From Balaenoptera acutorostrata (lineage: Eukaryota; Chordata; Mammalia; Artiodactyla; Balaenopteridae), in the NCBI RefSeq assembly GCF_949987535.1, contig NC_080066.1:128630335-128694334 (forward strand): a DNA stretch of 64,000 nucleotides, in the 5' to 3' direction. Below, piece by piece: positions 10,226 through 21,998 of this stretch. Below the pieces are notes generated by a model. The model did no database searches. It saw nothing but the letters and a program-made list of their open reading frames with translations, and was not told the origin of the DNA. The position numbers were made by a program, and so were the translations under genes. How positions within the stretch are numbered: the first letter of the stretch is position 1; each line of letters starts with the position of its first letter.

Positions 10226-12767
10226 ACCCTTAATGTACATAAATATAATAACCACAACTCAAAATATATAAAGCAAAATTGATAGAACTGAAAGAAGTAA
10301 ACAAATCCACTATTATAGTTGGAGACTCCACTGCTTTTCTGTCAGTAATTGATAGATCAAGCAGGAAGAAAATTAGTAAGGATATAAATGGCATTAACAG
10401 AATTATCAATTAATGTGATCTAAATGATGTCTGTAAAATACTTCATTAAATAAGAGCATAATACAATAATATTAAGTTCCCTTGCAAGATTTACCATGAC
10501 AGACCACATTCTGGGCCTTAACACCTTGACACGTTTAAAATAATAAAATTCATACAAAGTATGCTCATAGATCACAATAGAATTAGACTAGAAATCAATA
10601 GCAATAAGATAACTGGAAGATCCTCAAATATTTGAAAATTAATAATACACTTCTAAATAGCCCATGGGTCAAAGAAGATATTTCAAGGGAAATTTTTAAA
10701 TATTTTGAAAATACAACTTATTAAAGTTGGTGGGATGCAGAGAAAGCAGTGTTTAGAGGGAAGTTTATAGTATTAAATGAATATATTACAAAGAGAAGGC
10801 TATAAAATAAACAACCTTACCATTCTTCTTAGGAAGCTAGAGGAAAAAAGAGAAATTTAAGCTTAAATCAAGCAGAAGTAGAATATAATAATTTGCACAG
10901 AAATCAACAAAGAAATGAGAGAATATCAACAAAACCACTAACTAGTGTTTTAAAAGATCAGTAAAACTGATAAAACTAAAAAATGAAGGGAGACAAAAAT
11001 TTCCAATATCCTAAATGAAAGAGGGGTCATCACTACTAATCCTATGGAAATTAAGAGGATAATAAAGGAATAGTAGGAACACCTCTATGCCCACAAATTT
11101 GATAACCCACAATTTGACACAGGAGAAGCAGATAACATAAATATCCCTGTGTCTATTAAAGAAATTGAATCAATAATTAATAACTTTCCAAAAAGGAATG
11201 TTTCAGGTCCAGATGCTTTCAGCTGTGTATCCTACCAAACATTTAACAAAAGAAATATATCAATTCTCCACAATCTCTTCCAGAAAATAGAAGCTGAAGG
11301 ACAATTTCCTAACTTATTCTACGAGAGTACCTTACAATATCAAAAGCAGATAAAGACATTACCAGAAAGGAAAACTATATACCAATATCTCTCATGACCA
11401 TAGATGTAACATTCCTCAACAAAATATTACTAAATTGAATCCAACATCATATTAAAAAGAATTATACACCATGAATAAGGTTTACATATGTAAGGCTGGA
11501 AGTTCAGCATTTGAAAATCAATTAATGTAATTTACCATGTACAGAAGCCAAAGAAGAATATCATATTATTATATCAAGTGACAATGAAAACTAATTTGAT
11601 AAAATCTAACACCGTTTCATGATAAAAAGCAAAACAATACCTCAGCAAACTAGAAAAAAGAAAAACTTTCTCATCTTGATAAAGAACATGTAAAAAAAAT
11701 TATAGATGATATCATATTTAATGGTGAGAGGCTGGATGTTTTCCCCCAAAGATCAAGAACAAGGTCAGTATTTTCTCTCTGACCACTCCTGTTAAACATC
11801 TTATTGAAAGTAATAGCTAGTGTGCAAAGATAAGAAAAAAAAAAAAAGTGCAGATTGGAAAGGAAGAAATGGAACTCTTTATTCATTGTCTATCTAGAAA
11901 TATCAAAGTATGCACCAAAAACTCCTGGAGCTAATAAGTACAACAAGCCTGAAGGATACAAAGATAATATATAAAAGTCAATTGCTTTCTTGTATACCAG
12001 CATTGATAATTATAATTTGAAATGAAATTTTAAAAATACCACATAATAACACCAAAAAAATGAAATACTAAGGTGTAAATCTAACAAAGTATGTACAGGA
12101 GTTGAATATGGAAAACTACAGAATACTGACGAAAGAAATCAAAGATGATTCAAATAAATAATTCCAATGGATTGGAAGACAATGTTGTTAATATCAATTT
12201 TTCCCAATTTTATCTATAATCTCAATACAATTCCAATCAAAATCCCAGCAAGCTATGTTGTAGATAATAACACACTGATTTTAAAGTTTACATGGAAACC
12301 AAAAGACACAGTGCTGCAGAAAACAGGAGTCATACTACCTGATTTCAAGGCCAGTATAGAATGTTCAAGATACTGGCAAAAGAATTAATGCATAGATCAA
12401 TGCACTAGAATAGAGAGCTCTGAAATAGACTTAAACAAATATATTCAACTGATTTTCAAAAAAGTGTAAAATCAATTCAAGAATATTGAAATTTCCTTGA
12501 AAATTAGAAAAAGGAAAATCTTTTCAACATACAGTATTGGAGCAAATGGACATCCATTTGTAAAAACTGAACCTAGACACAGATCTTACACCTTTCAAAA
12601 AAATTAACTTAAAATAGATTATAGACCTAAGTATAAAATCAAAACTATGAAACTTCTAGGAGATCTTGGGTTTGATTGATGAGGTTTTAGATACAATACC
12701 AAAAACATGGTTCATGAAAGAAAAAACTGATAAACTGGACTTTATTAAAATGATAAATTCCTGTGCT
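10226..12767 (+). mobile_element. Old L1 (L1M-type), ORF2 portion after the young insertion
   Basis: This is the continuation of 205-2432. Decayed ORF2 landmarks can be followed in order: endonuclease (about 10300-10600), the SGPDAFSCVSYQTF region (11196-11240), a YHEQ-like segment at about 11460, the region before the RT active site (11700-11800), the thumb and downstream regions (11950-12400), and a C-terminal part up to about 12767. There are many stops and indels. It ends abruptly at TGCTCTG without a 3' UTR, and the next L1 bases occur in the opposite orientation. Confidence 0.85.
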
Positions 12768-12927
12768 CTGATTATTTGCTTTCTTGTTGTAGACTTTTAA
12801 GAGTTCTTTATATATTTGGATACAGGTCCTTTATCAGATATGTATTTTGCAAGTATTTTCTCCAAGTCTTTGTTTTGTCTCTTCATTCTCTTCACAGTGT
12901 CATCATGAAATTAGGGATTTTTTTCTC
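12768..12927 (-). mobile_element. Inverted L1 ORF2 segment
   Basis: Read on the minus strand, this is L1 ORF2 C-terminal sequence (GAGAAAATACTTGCAAAATA, then ATCTGATAAAGGACCTGTAT). It corresponds to the part that should follow the sense-strand break at 12767. So about 150 bp of the old L1 is flipped in place, and the 3' end is missing. Confidence 0.7.
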
Positions 12928-13030
12928 TCTCCTTATTTTCCTTTTCATTGCTCTACACTCAAATTTAGAAAAGTGTTTGGCACATAGTAGAACTCAACAT
13001 ACTTACTATATATGTGAATGAATAATTTAG
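12928..13030 (+). mobile_element. L2 3'-end fragment (probable)
   Basis: GTGTTTGGCACATAGTAG followed by an ACTCAA and TGAATGAATAA pattern is typical of the L2 3' terminus. It is short and diverged, and MIR shares part of this motif. Confidence 0.5.
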
Positions 13031-13562
13031 GAGTTAAACTAATATAGAGGCTTAGATCCACTATTGATATGGGGGGTTCAATTGGTCTCCACCCATTTCC
13101 TGTAGCTGCTATAGATTTTCCAAGCATCAGGCATATGTTTTAAGTCAGCATTTGGAGAGGCAGGTGACTTGATTGCTGAAGGCATAGGAATAGACTCATG
13201 CCATTTAAATATTACAATGCTTGTCCCTAGGGGATTGGTGAGAGCTAGGATAAATTTGGAGGCAAAGATAGGAGAGAATCGGTGTTAGGTGGTGCTGCAT
13301 AGTAGGTCACAAGGGGTAAATGTTTAAACTCATTATATAACTGACAAATTGTTTACTTTGCATTTTAGACATTGAATGGCATGCTATTTTGTGGCATTAT
13401 TGAAGAGACTTACCCAGATCTCAGTGTATGATTTAGAAGCTGCTATTTTCTGAAAATGATGTGGGAGTTCAGAAACAGGCTGACACAGATAAAGTTATAT
13501 GCGAAGATTCGGGGGAAATGAGGGGGTGGCTGGACTGATAAATACAAAGATTTAGTCTACTT
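13031..13562. other. Unique-looking sequence
   Basis: I recognise no gene or repeat here. Confidence 0.4.
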
Positions 13563-13573
13563 AAAACTCTATC

Positions 13574-13695
13574 TCGGAGGGAAGAGAGATATGGGAACAT
13601 ATGTATATGTATAACTGATTCACTTTGTTATAAAGCAGAAACTAACACACCATTGTAAAGCAATTATACTCCAGTAAAGATGTTAAAAAAAAAAA
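13574..13695 (+). mobile_element. 5'-truncated young L1 (3' UTR end only)
   Basis: About 120 bp match the last part of the L1 3' UTR (ATAACTGATTCACTTTGTTA, then AAAGATGTTA and poly(A)). AAAACTCTATC at 13563-13573 recurs at 13696-13706, a target-site duplication. This is the common short product of incomplete reverse transcription. Confidence 0.92.
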
Positions 13696-13706
13696 AAAAC
13701 TCTATC

Positions 13707-14239
13707 CCAACGCTGTGGACAGAATCCTGGGCAGAGCATCTTTACGTCCTTTACATTTGCACTTGATATATAATAGCTTATTACAAAAATACAGGTCTGA
13801 AAGAGTAAGGTTGCTAAGGTTAATCCAGAAGGGTTTAATTTGGGGAATTTATAATGCCTGTTAGAATAGTTTGCAGTGGTATTTTGGCTTTATAAATAAA
13901 GCATTCTACCATGAATGGGATGTAAGCTATACATGGAACTTACAACTCAGTATATCACTAGATCATTTAGGTAGTGGTTTAAAAGATTTATTATCAGTGT
14001 GTAATTATTTTAGAGATTGCCTATATAGCTAAGTAATATAAGCCATATATATTCCTCCACAGTGGAAGCAAAAAAAAAAAAAAAAAGATCAAATTGGAAT
14101 GCATGTGGGTCAGCTGCCATAAATATGTTAGCAAATATGTTAACTATAATCACATCTTATAGAATGCAGTTAAGGCTTAGGTTTGCATTTCAAAAAAATA
14201 TATATATCCCTGTATTCTTTATAGAGAAGATAGAGTAGT
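13707..14239. other. No gene seen; contains a short poly(A) at about 14071
   Basis: AT-rich sequence with no recognised gene or repeat family, apart from a 17-bp A run. Confidence 0.4.
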
Positions 14240-14720
14240 AGAAATACAAATGGATGATGCAGGGAGACCAGTCAGGAGGTTATTGCAATTGTCCAGGTGC
14301 TTATATGAAGTTGGAGTTAATAAGTATGAATACAATTAGATGGCTTTGAGATAATCAAAAAGTAGAACTGATTAGACTTCGTACTGGTTACCTTAAGCAT
14401 GGAGTGGAGAGGGGAAGATGTTATGGATGTCAGGCTTCTGATTTAAGCAATTGAATCAATGGTGGTATCTTTCACTAAGAAAGGGAGCTGATAAGGACAG
14501 GGTTATGTGTATGTATAAGATTATAAATTCAGTTTTGAATTTGAGATTGAGATATTTGTGAAACATTTCATTAGAACTAGTAAATATGCAGATGGATATA
14601 AAGGTTTGCAATTCTAAAGTATTGTCTAGATTGAAGATACAAATTTGAAAGTCATCCTGTTTATAGGTACAAATTGGAGTCAGGTCAGGGCAGTCAATGT
14701 GATCTATAAAAAATGATTAG
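14240..14720 (+). repeat. Dispersed mammalian repeat, family not assigned
   Basis: Phrases such as GGGAGACCAGTCAGGAGG and GATTTAAGCAATTGAATCAA, and the order of segments, recall a medium-reiterated ancient mammalian repeat seen in many species. I cannot name the family and see no terminal repeats. Confidence 0.4.
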
Positions 14721-14748
14721 AAAATGACCTAAGATCTGTTACCTAGGA

Positions 14749-14974
14749 CTGGGGTCAATATTTTTTTTCTGTGACTGGCCATCTATATAGTAAATATTTC
14801 AGGCTGTGCAGGGTCTATGATCTCTGTCAAAACTACACACTTTGCCATTGTTGTGCAAAACTGGCTATAGACAATACATAAATGAATGAGCGTGGCTGTG
14901 ATTTGATAAAACTTTATTCACAAAATCAGGAAGCAAGCTGGATTGACTCATGGGCCATAGTGTGCAGACCTATG
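14749..14974. mobile_element. hAT-Charlie-type non-autonomous DNA transposon (MER58-like)
   Basis: The left end (GGGGTCAATA, then TAGTAAATATTTCAGGC) and the right end (GGGCCATAGTGTGCAGACC) are degenerate inverted copies of each other. The inside has the usual GACAATACATAAATGAATG and GATAAAACTTTATTCACAAA segments. Flanking 8-mers ACCTAGGA (14741-14748) and AACTAGGG (14975-14982) match at 6 of 8 bases around a CTAG core, as expected for a hAT target duplication. The family name is from memory. Confidence 0.7.
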
Positions 14975-15687
14975 AACTAGGGTCCTGAATCTAAATATAA
15001 TGTAAGTGAAAATGAATTGGCAAAGTAGAAAAAGAAATAGGAGGTAGAAAAAAAAATCAGTTGAGGTGTGTGTTGCAACCTCAATTCTAAAATAAAGAAA
15101 AACATTATGAATTTTTAAAAAAACCATTGGATTTAGCCACATGGTAGTCATTGATCACGTTGTTAAAATTTATTTTAATGGGGAGTGAAGAAATGCAATG
15201 GGTTGAATAAAGAATAGAAAAGGGAAAAATGGACACTATAAATACATATAAATCTTTTATAAAAATTAGATGTGAAGAGGACAGAGATAAAATATACCTG
15301 GAAAGGGAAGAGTTTTCTGAAAGTGGATGTAAAGTGGTTATAAAATGGACAAACACCTCATTTATATCAAGATTCTATATAGTCCCATGCTTGTACTCCC
15401 TACTTTAAGCTCCCTACTTCATTTTGCACTCACTAATTTAAACGAGAGGCTTTGGAACTTGGTGATCTAGCATCTGCAGGTTATAATATCAAGGTTCAAT
15501 AAAACTCCTTTCCCAAGCCTTCATTAGGGAGTTAAGGCCATTTTATGAATACACTTCTTTAGAACGTGTGTGTGAGGAATTGTTTCAGTGAATTATACTC
15601 TACCAGTGACAGTGCTGTATAACAAAATAGAAGTAAATGAATTTAATGAAATCTAAAAATTCTATGGTATTTTTAGTAAATAAACGA

Positions 15688-15783
15688 GTTGTAAACTGGA
15701 GCCCCTTGAGATTCAGAAAACCCGTTGTAAACTGGTTTTCAGTAAACCAGTTGTAAACTGGAGCCCCTTGAGATTCAGAAATC
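15688..15783 (+). repeat. Local tandem duplication, 62-bp period
   Basis: GTTGTAAACTGGAGCCCCTT begins at 15688 and again at 15750, with both copies running on into GAGATTCAGAAA. A partial third GTTGTAAACTGG is at 15724. The copies are nearly identical, so the duplication is recent. Confidence 0.85.
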
Positions 15784-16720
15784 TATTTAAACTTGTTTTG
15801 TAATCTTCAAGGATCTTAAGGTCACCTTGTAATTTCAGGAAAATTGTCTATAGTTAACATGCCTATGTTGTCCACTGTCACCGTGCTGCTCTCTCCTAGC
15901 CTGTGGAAATAAGCAGCTTCTTCACTGTTTTCCATAAAAGATTCCTTGAACCAATAATTTTATGATTGTAATAGTTCTCTGGAAATAATAACCTCCCACT
16001 ATCTCCTTTTATTTTGCCTTAATATACTTCCTTTTTCTCTTCATAGATCCCTGACTCTGGCTTTAACAAGCTTACTTTTCCAATGGTCTCGAGACAAAAA
16101 TGCTTTTTGAGAACTTTTCTAACAAATGTGGGTTTGTTCTCCCTAATAGAGAGGTTGTAAGAGTATAACAATTTTGTAACTCATTATATTTGCGTACATT
16201 CTGCTCTAGAAAGGATCCGGCACTGGATTTACCACAGGGCTTCTCACAGCCAGATTTTGACTTTATTTAAAAGGAAGTCCAAATTTCTTCTTAAATTGAT
16301 CTCTATCAATTAAAAATGGACTTTAAATAAAGGCTTAAATGCAAACCTGCAAAAGATTTTGGTGGTTAAATTTTTAGAATCACTGTTTTACTTCCTTCTA
16401 ATGTAAAACTCAGGATCTATAAGTGCTTATATGCCATCGCAGGCCAGGAGAGGGCAGCAGAAAGCTGGAATTTATGGGAAAAGTGAAGACTTGAAGGACC
16501 TGGGAAACCACCTAGAATTTGGGAGAACACATGTTGAGGAAAGTGGATGAGAGTTTGTAACTCCAACTAAGAAGCAGGCCTGTTGGTCCATTCTACTAGG
16601 TACTTAAAAAGACCTTGTGGAGGTTGGAGGAGTTGATTCGAAACCATATGTCAAAATAGGGAACAAGTCAACTGGAAAACATTCCCGAGAAACACAGATT
16701 TTAAGCTATGCATAAGCCCC

Positions 16721-16772
16721 AAATAAAGAAGAGAGACACCAAATAAAGAAAAGAGATACCAAATAAAGAAGG
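16721..16772 (+). repeat. Short tandem repeat, 20-bp period
   Basis: AAATAAAGAA starts at 16721, 16741 and 16761, with related spacers (GAGAGACACC, AAGAGATACC). Confidence 0.8.
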
Positions 16773-17884
16773 AAGATGATCACACTTATAATACTTTGTA
16801 ACATCTCTTGAGAGAATGTGTTTATGGAGGTTGTCAGTACTGATATATTTTCCCAGTCACAACAATTCAGTTGAAGTTGCTGGTGTTTAAGTTGTCTTTT
16901 ATTAGAAGGAAAAGATGTCCCCCTCAACTCCGACTCACCGTAAACTGTCCACCAGTAATTAAATGTTTCAGATGTTCTTGGCAAAGGATAATGACCAGCC
17001 AAGTTTGCTTCAGCATCTTTTTTGTTATGACTTATACTGTCATATTTTTATTTTCATATTTAATATTAGATGTATCCTATAGACACATTAGATACATATT
17101 ACTTGTTATCCTATTATTTTATATAATACTTAATTTCTTTAAACTAATAAAATGTAGTTTAACCCAGTGTATTGCCAAATACAAAAACACAACAGTAAAT
17201 AGCTGTGTGCATTCAGAGATTTGAACTACCTGTAAATAAATATCTTTTCATTATAAACACGACATAGGAAAATAGCCATCTCAGGCTATGACTAGTATTT
17301 GTTATATAGTGATAACATATGGTCAAAAGATAACATCTACTTTTAGAAATGGTTTAAGAAGGAAAGAGCATTGTTTTTGACAAAAAAGACTTTTTTTAAA
17401 TAGAGTAGCTGACAATAAACACTTAATTGGAAATATTTAAAATTGTTATAAATATTCTGCTATAAGGGTAATTAGGAAAAACACAAGCTAATTATATTAT
17501 TTTTCTCAGAGAGCATTAATTGATTCAATTGATTCTTAGGTTGAAGGAAGGTTATTTAATGAAATATTATGTATGATCTCAGAAAAAAATAGTTTATAAG
17601 AAAAAAGTAAGTACAGAGTTGACATAGTATATAATGCAAATACAAGATAGTCTAGAGATATAAAAGACTATGCCATAAAAGTGAAACAGTCGAGATACTT
17701 CTACAAAAAGGCAAAAAAGGGGGGAATGCTTCAAAAGAAAAAAAGGGAAAGAAACTTTTATTTAATGAGAAAAATGGAGAATTTAGAAGAAAGTATGAAG
17801 GTATAAGTAAACCGTATGAAGTGAATAGTCAAAATACCTACCAAAACCATTCTACAATCCCAGGATACATATACAGAACCAAGG

Positions 17885-18163
17885 ACTTGGGGTAAGGAGA
17901 GATTACAAGAAAGAAAACTACAGGCCAATATATCTGTTGAACATAGATATAAAAATCTTCAACAAAATATTAGCAAGTAAAATTCAGTAATGTATAAAAA
18001 GAATTATACACCATGACCAAGTGGGATTTTCCGCAGGTATGTAAGGCTGGTTCAACATTCAAAAATCAATTAATGTAACCCATCACATGATAATATCAAT
18101 AAATACAGAGAAGGCATTTGACAATATCCAATACCCATTCATGGTAGAAAAAAAACCCTTCTT
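17885..18163 (+). mobile_element. L1 ORF2 reverse-transcriptase fragment, sense
   Basis: A decayed copy of the RT region: GAAAACTACAGGCCAATAT, then ACCATGACCAAGTGGGATTT, then the segment coding for the INTEKAFD active-site block near 18100. It joins directly to antisense L1 ORF1 at about 18164. Confidence 0.85.
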
Positions 18164-19915
18164 TTGACATTTCTTGCAAGGCAGGTCTACTGGCCACAGA
18201 GTCGCTCAATTTTTGTTTGTCTGAGAAAGTCTTTATTTCTCCTTCAGTTTTGAAGGATAATTTCTCGGGTACAGAATTCTAAACTGGTGGGTTTTTCTCT
18301 AAAAAGTATTAATTTGTTAATATTTGTAAATAATAATTTAAACATATTACTCTACTTTCTTTTGCTTGCATGGTTTCTGAGGATAAGTCAGATGTAATTC
18401 TCATCTTTGCTCCTCTATAAGTATTTTTTTCCCTGTAGCTTCTTTCAGGACTTTTTATTTATCTTTGATTTTCTGTAATTTGAAAATGATATACCTAGGT
18501 ATAGTTTTTTTGTTTTTTGTTTTTTGCATTTATCCTGCTTGGTATTCTCTGATCTTTCTAGATCATTAGTTTTGGGAAAGTCTCAATCATTATTCTTCTG
18601 TTTCTTTCTCTCTTTTTTCTTCTTCTGGTATTCTCATTACACATATGTTACACCTTTTGTAGCTTTCCCACAGTTCTGGTATATTCTGTTATATTTGTTC
18701 AGTCTTTTTCTCTTTGCTTTTAAGTTTTGAAGTTTTCTATTGGTATATGCTTAAGCTCAGAGATTTTTCCTCAGCATGTCCAGTCTACTAATGGGCCCAT
18801 CAAAGGCATTCTTTATTTCTTTTACTTAAAAAAAAAATTGTGTAGCATTTGTTTTTAATTCTTTCTTAGGATTTCCATCTCTCTATGTACATTACCCATC
18901 TTGCATGCTGTCTACTTTATCCATTAGAAGCCTTAGCATAATAGATATAGTTGTGTTAAATTTCCTGTCTGATAATTCCATCATATCTGCCATGTCTAAT
19001 ACTGATGCTTGCTCTCTCTCTTCAAACTGTGTTTTTGCCTTTTGGTGTGCCTTGTAATTTTTTCTTTGATGACTGGATATGATGTCTGAGTAAAACAGAC
19101 TGCTGTAAATAGGTTTTTAGCAATGTGGTGGCGAATGTAGTGTGTGGGGAGGGGAAGAATTCTATAGTCCTATGATTAGGTCTCAGTCTTCTAGTGAGCT
19201 TATGCCTCTGGACTGTGAACTTCACAAGTGTTTCTCAGTTTTGTTTTTCTCTTCCCTTAGGTGGGACAGGATGTTTAGGGTAGTGTGCAGTTAGGTATTT
19301 CCCGTCTCTCACATGGAGGGCTAATGTGGGCTGCAGTTGAGTATCTCCCTTCCCCCACGTCATTTAGGAGCTGAGAATACCCCAGAATGATAGGCTCTGG
19401 TTGACTAGTTTCCCCCTGAGAACAGCCCTTGTTATGTAGAGCAGAGTGCTTTGACTTATTTCATAATCATTCCTTTTCCCCTCCCCATGCTGGAAGGAGG
19501 CGAAGATTTTTCTCTAATATTTACCATGAGAACTTGTTCTAGCTCCTATAGGTAAAACTCAAAAAAGCATGGGAGCACGTCTATGACTGGGTCCCCCAGA
19601 GTTTTTAACTTGTCCACACCTAGCCTTTGACAATTGACAATTTGACAATTCATCAAATACAGTTTAAGTTTACCTACCCCAGCACTAGTTCCCACAGAGG
19701 TTTCTGCTTTGGTAAGTTGTTCTCTGTATCTGCCTATCTGTCTCTCCAATTCTGTGGGCAGTGGTTTTCCCTGTGACCTAATTTCTCTTAGGAATTTAAG
19801 AGGATTTGTTGATTTTTCAGTTTGTTGAGCTTTTTATGTGTTGTTAGGACAGAGTGGCAAATTTCAAGTTCCTTACATGTAGATTTGGAAACCAGAAGTC
19901 TCAGTATACTCTGCA
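18164..19915 (-). mobile_element. Old L1/HAL1-type ORF1 and 5' UTR, antisense
   Basis: Read on the minus strand, 18700 down to 18164 is ORF1, including its C-terminal end (ATTATCCTTCAAAACTGAAG, then AATAAAGACTTTCTCAGAC). From about 18720 to 19915 is the old L1 5' UTR type, with the ATGATTAGGTCTCAGTCTTC segment. All frames are broken. The right boundary is approximate. Confidence 0.75.
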
Positions 19916-20581
19916 GTGACTTACCCTACTTAGTGCTTCAGGCTGATGTAGAGGACTATATTTTTATAATCCTTGAGTTTCAGCCTTCTAAGCCTTTATT
20001 CCTCCAGTCTCTCCCACATCTGTGCAAACTCAAATTCCTATAATAAAGCTCTTTGACTGTGGTAACTTTAGTTGGCCCTGTCTTACTGCTCAGGATCAAT
20101 AACAGTGCCATGCCACACCATAGCAGAGTATTAGTCAAAAGGAAAAATCATTAGTACTGATCCTGCCTTTATTCAGAATTTTAATTTTTTTGTCATGGAT
20201 TAAAAAAAATCAATTTGATTTCTTTAAATATTGCTTTAAAATAGTCTTTATTTCAATTACTGAGCATTTTGGTGACCTCTTTAATTTTGCTCCCGAGGAG
20301 AGTCCCTCCCTTGTCTCACCTTGGTCCCTGCCCTGGCATATGTATCATGTGAAGGTGTATCAGCGTTCACTACTTCTTGCTTACCTTGTACATCAGAATA
20401 AATGATATCAATGAAATGTATCAGAATGGTGTACAAAATTCCTTCAGAGTAAATTATGACAAAGCTAGACATGAATTTATATAGCTCTGAGGAAACGTAA
20501 TAAATATATATATTGATGCATATTGTTATCTTTGTCGGGCGAAAGCAAACCTATTCTGGTTGTCTTTACTAACAGATCATA

Positions 20582-20583
<2 letters not shown>
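19916..20583. other. No gene recognised
   Basis: Sequence between the old L1 and a TG microsatellite. No supported feature. Confidence 0.4.

Positions 20584-20626
<43 letters not shown>
20584..20626 (+). repeat. (TG)n microsatellite
   Basis: An uninterrupted run of TG of about 21 units, likely polymorphic. Confidence 0.97.
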
Positions 20627-20632
<6 letters not shown>

Positions 20633-21349
20633 GATTAATAGCTGCATACCAGGTATCAGGGCTAATTTGATTTGCTCCAGTAAAGAAATTGTACCTGGCA
20701 AAGGAACTGCAAATAGAGTCAAAACATGATTAACTTTATAGTAATCCACTGTCATTCTGCAATATCCAACTGTCTTCTTCACAGTCAAACATGCAAGTTA
20801 AGTGGGGCTGTGGTAGGACTCACCCTCGTTTTCTCCTTTAAGTCTTGGATGGTGACACACAACTTTGCCAATTTTCTAGGGGGTTAGTTTTGGTTTGGGT
20901 TCACTACTTTTATAGGGGAAGCAGTTATAGTGACATTTCCACTGGCAAATTCTACCGTAAGAGCTCTTTTCCATAAGCCAGCGAACCAGCAAGGGGATTC
21001 TTCTAGTTATTAAATAGGTATATAGCAACTGTGCATTCTAGAACTGAGAAAATAACCACAGATGTATTTGGAATCTCACTAAGCCTACTACGAGCTGAAC
21101 CTAAGCCAAAACTTCATTAATAAACTGAACCCACTAGTGCCTACTTGAATGGCAAACCAAAATAACATTTTGGTTTCTGAGGAATTAATGTCAGTTCAGA
21201 GTCTAGTAATTTCTGAAAAGTCTGGGAATTTCCCTTTTCTTAATGCACAGTCATCCTGCTGTGACTGCATTTGTGGTGATTCAGGTTCTCAGTTTGCAGA
21301 AACACAACAAAGCAAAATGCTATAAGCAGATAGGGTAGGGGATCCCCAG
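20627..21349. other. No gene recognised
   Basis: Unique-looking sequence. I see no motif or repeat I can support. Confidence 0.4.
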
Positions 21350-21998
21350 AGAAAGAGAACCAGGCATGGCTCTCTTGATATAAGATAAGCCATTTTAGGC
21401 CTAAATCATTCTGTGATGTAAGCCTGGCCACAATGCTTGTGCTTGAACAGGGCTCAGTGATTAATGATCTTAAGGAACAAACAAAGTCAGGAACAAAGGA
21501 AAAGCAATCAAGAAACCAACAATAGTTCAGCAATAAAACAGAGTCCTAATTCCTCCTCAAGGGATATGCATAACAATCTGATATATACTTTTAAGTTCTG
21601 CAGGAACTAAGGCCCCACCCAGGTAGAGAATCATGCTGAGTCCCAGACTGGTCAGAACTAAAGGAATAATGATGTTGACCTTTTCTGACCCTCCTGACTT
21701 CAATCAACTAAACCTTGGACTCTGTCGACCTGTGCCCCAATTCTATGCTGAATTCTACTTTACTCAAGCCCTTTCATGAATATGCATACACTGCCCAAGC
21801 CCCTTCATAAATATGCATGTACCCTTAGCATAAAACTTCCCCAATTTTGCTGTTCAGGGAATGATCTGCTTTGGGAATGATCTTCGGTGTTCTCCTTACT
21901 TGCTGTAAGTAGTTCATCCTTCCTTCTTCCACGCTTTGACTTGGTTGTGTCATTTGGCTCAATACCCACCAAGAGGCAAATCGAGTTTTTGGGTAACA
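21350..21998 (+). mobile_element. Probable solo LTR of an endogenous retrovirus (ERV1-like)
   Basis: The sequence differs in texture from its surroundings. It ends in GGGTAACA (a CA terminus) after a U5-like stretch (CATTTGGCTCAATACCCACC). Inside is a pair of imperfect 23-bp direct repeats (21765-21787 and 21796-21818) that could be U3 enhancer repeats, each holding ATATGCAT. I found no internal retroviral coding sequence, which fits a solo LTR. The left edge is uncertain (anywhere from about 21240 to 21418) and no clear target duplication was found. Confidence 0.5.

Larger units (their letters stand above)
14983..17884. other. AT-rich region, no gene recognised
   Basis: Only scattered short ORFs are present, without codon or motif support. 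It contains two small local tandem repeats (listed separately). Confidence 0.4.

Noticed and set aside
20523..20788. Frames on both strands across the TG repeat
   Set aside because: Poly-Cys/Val and poly-Thr/His translations of a microsatellite.
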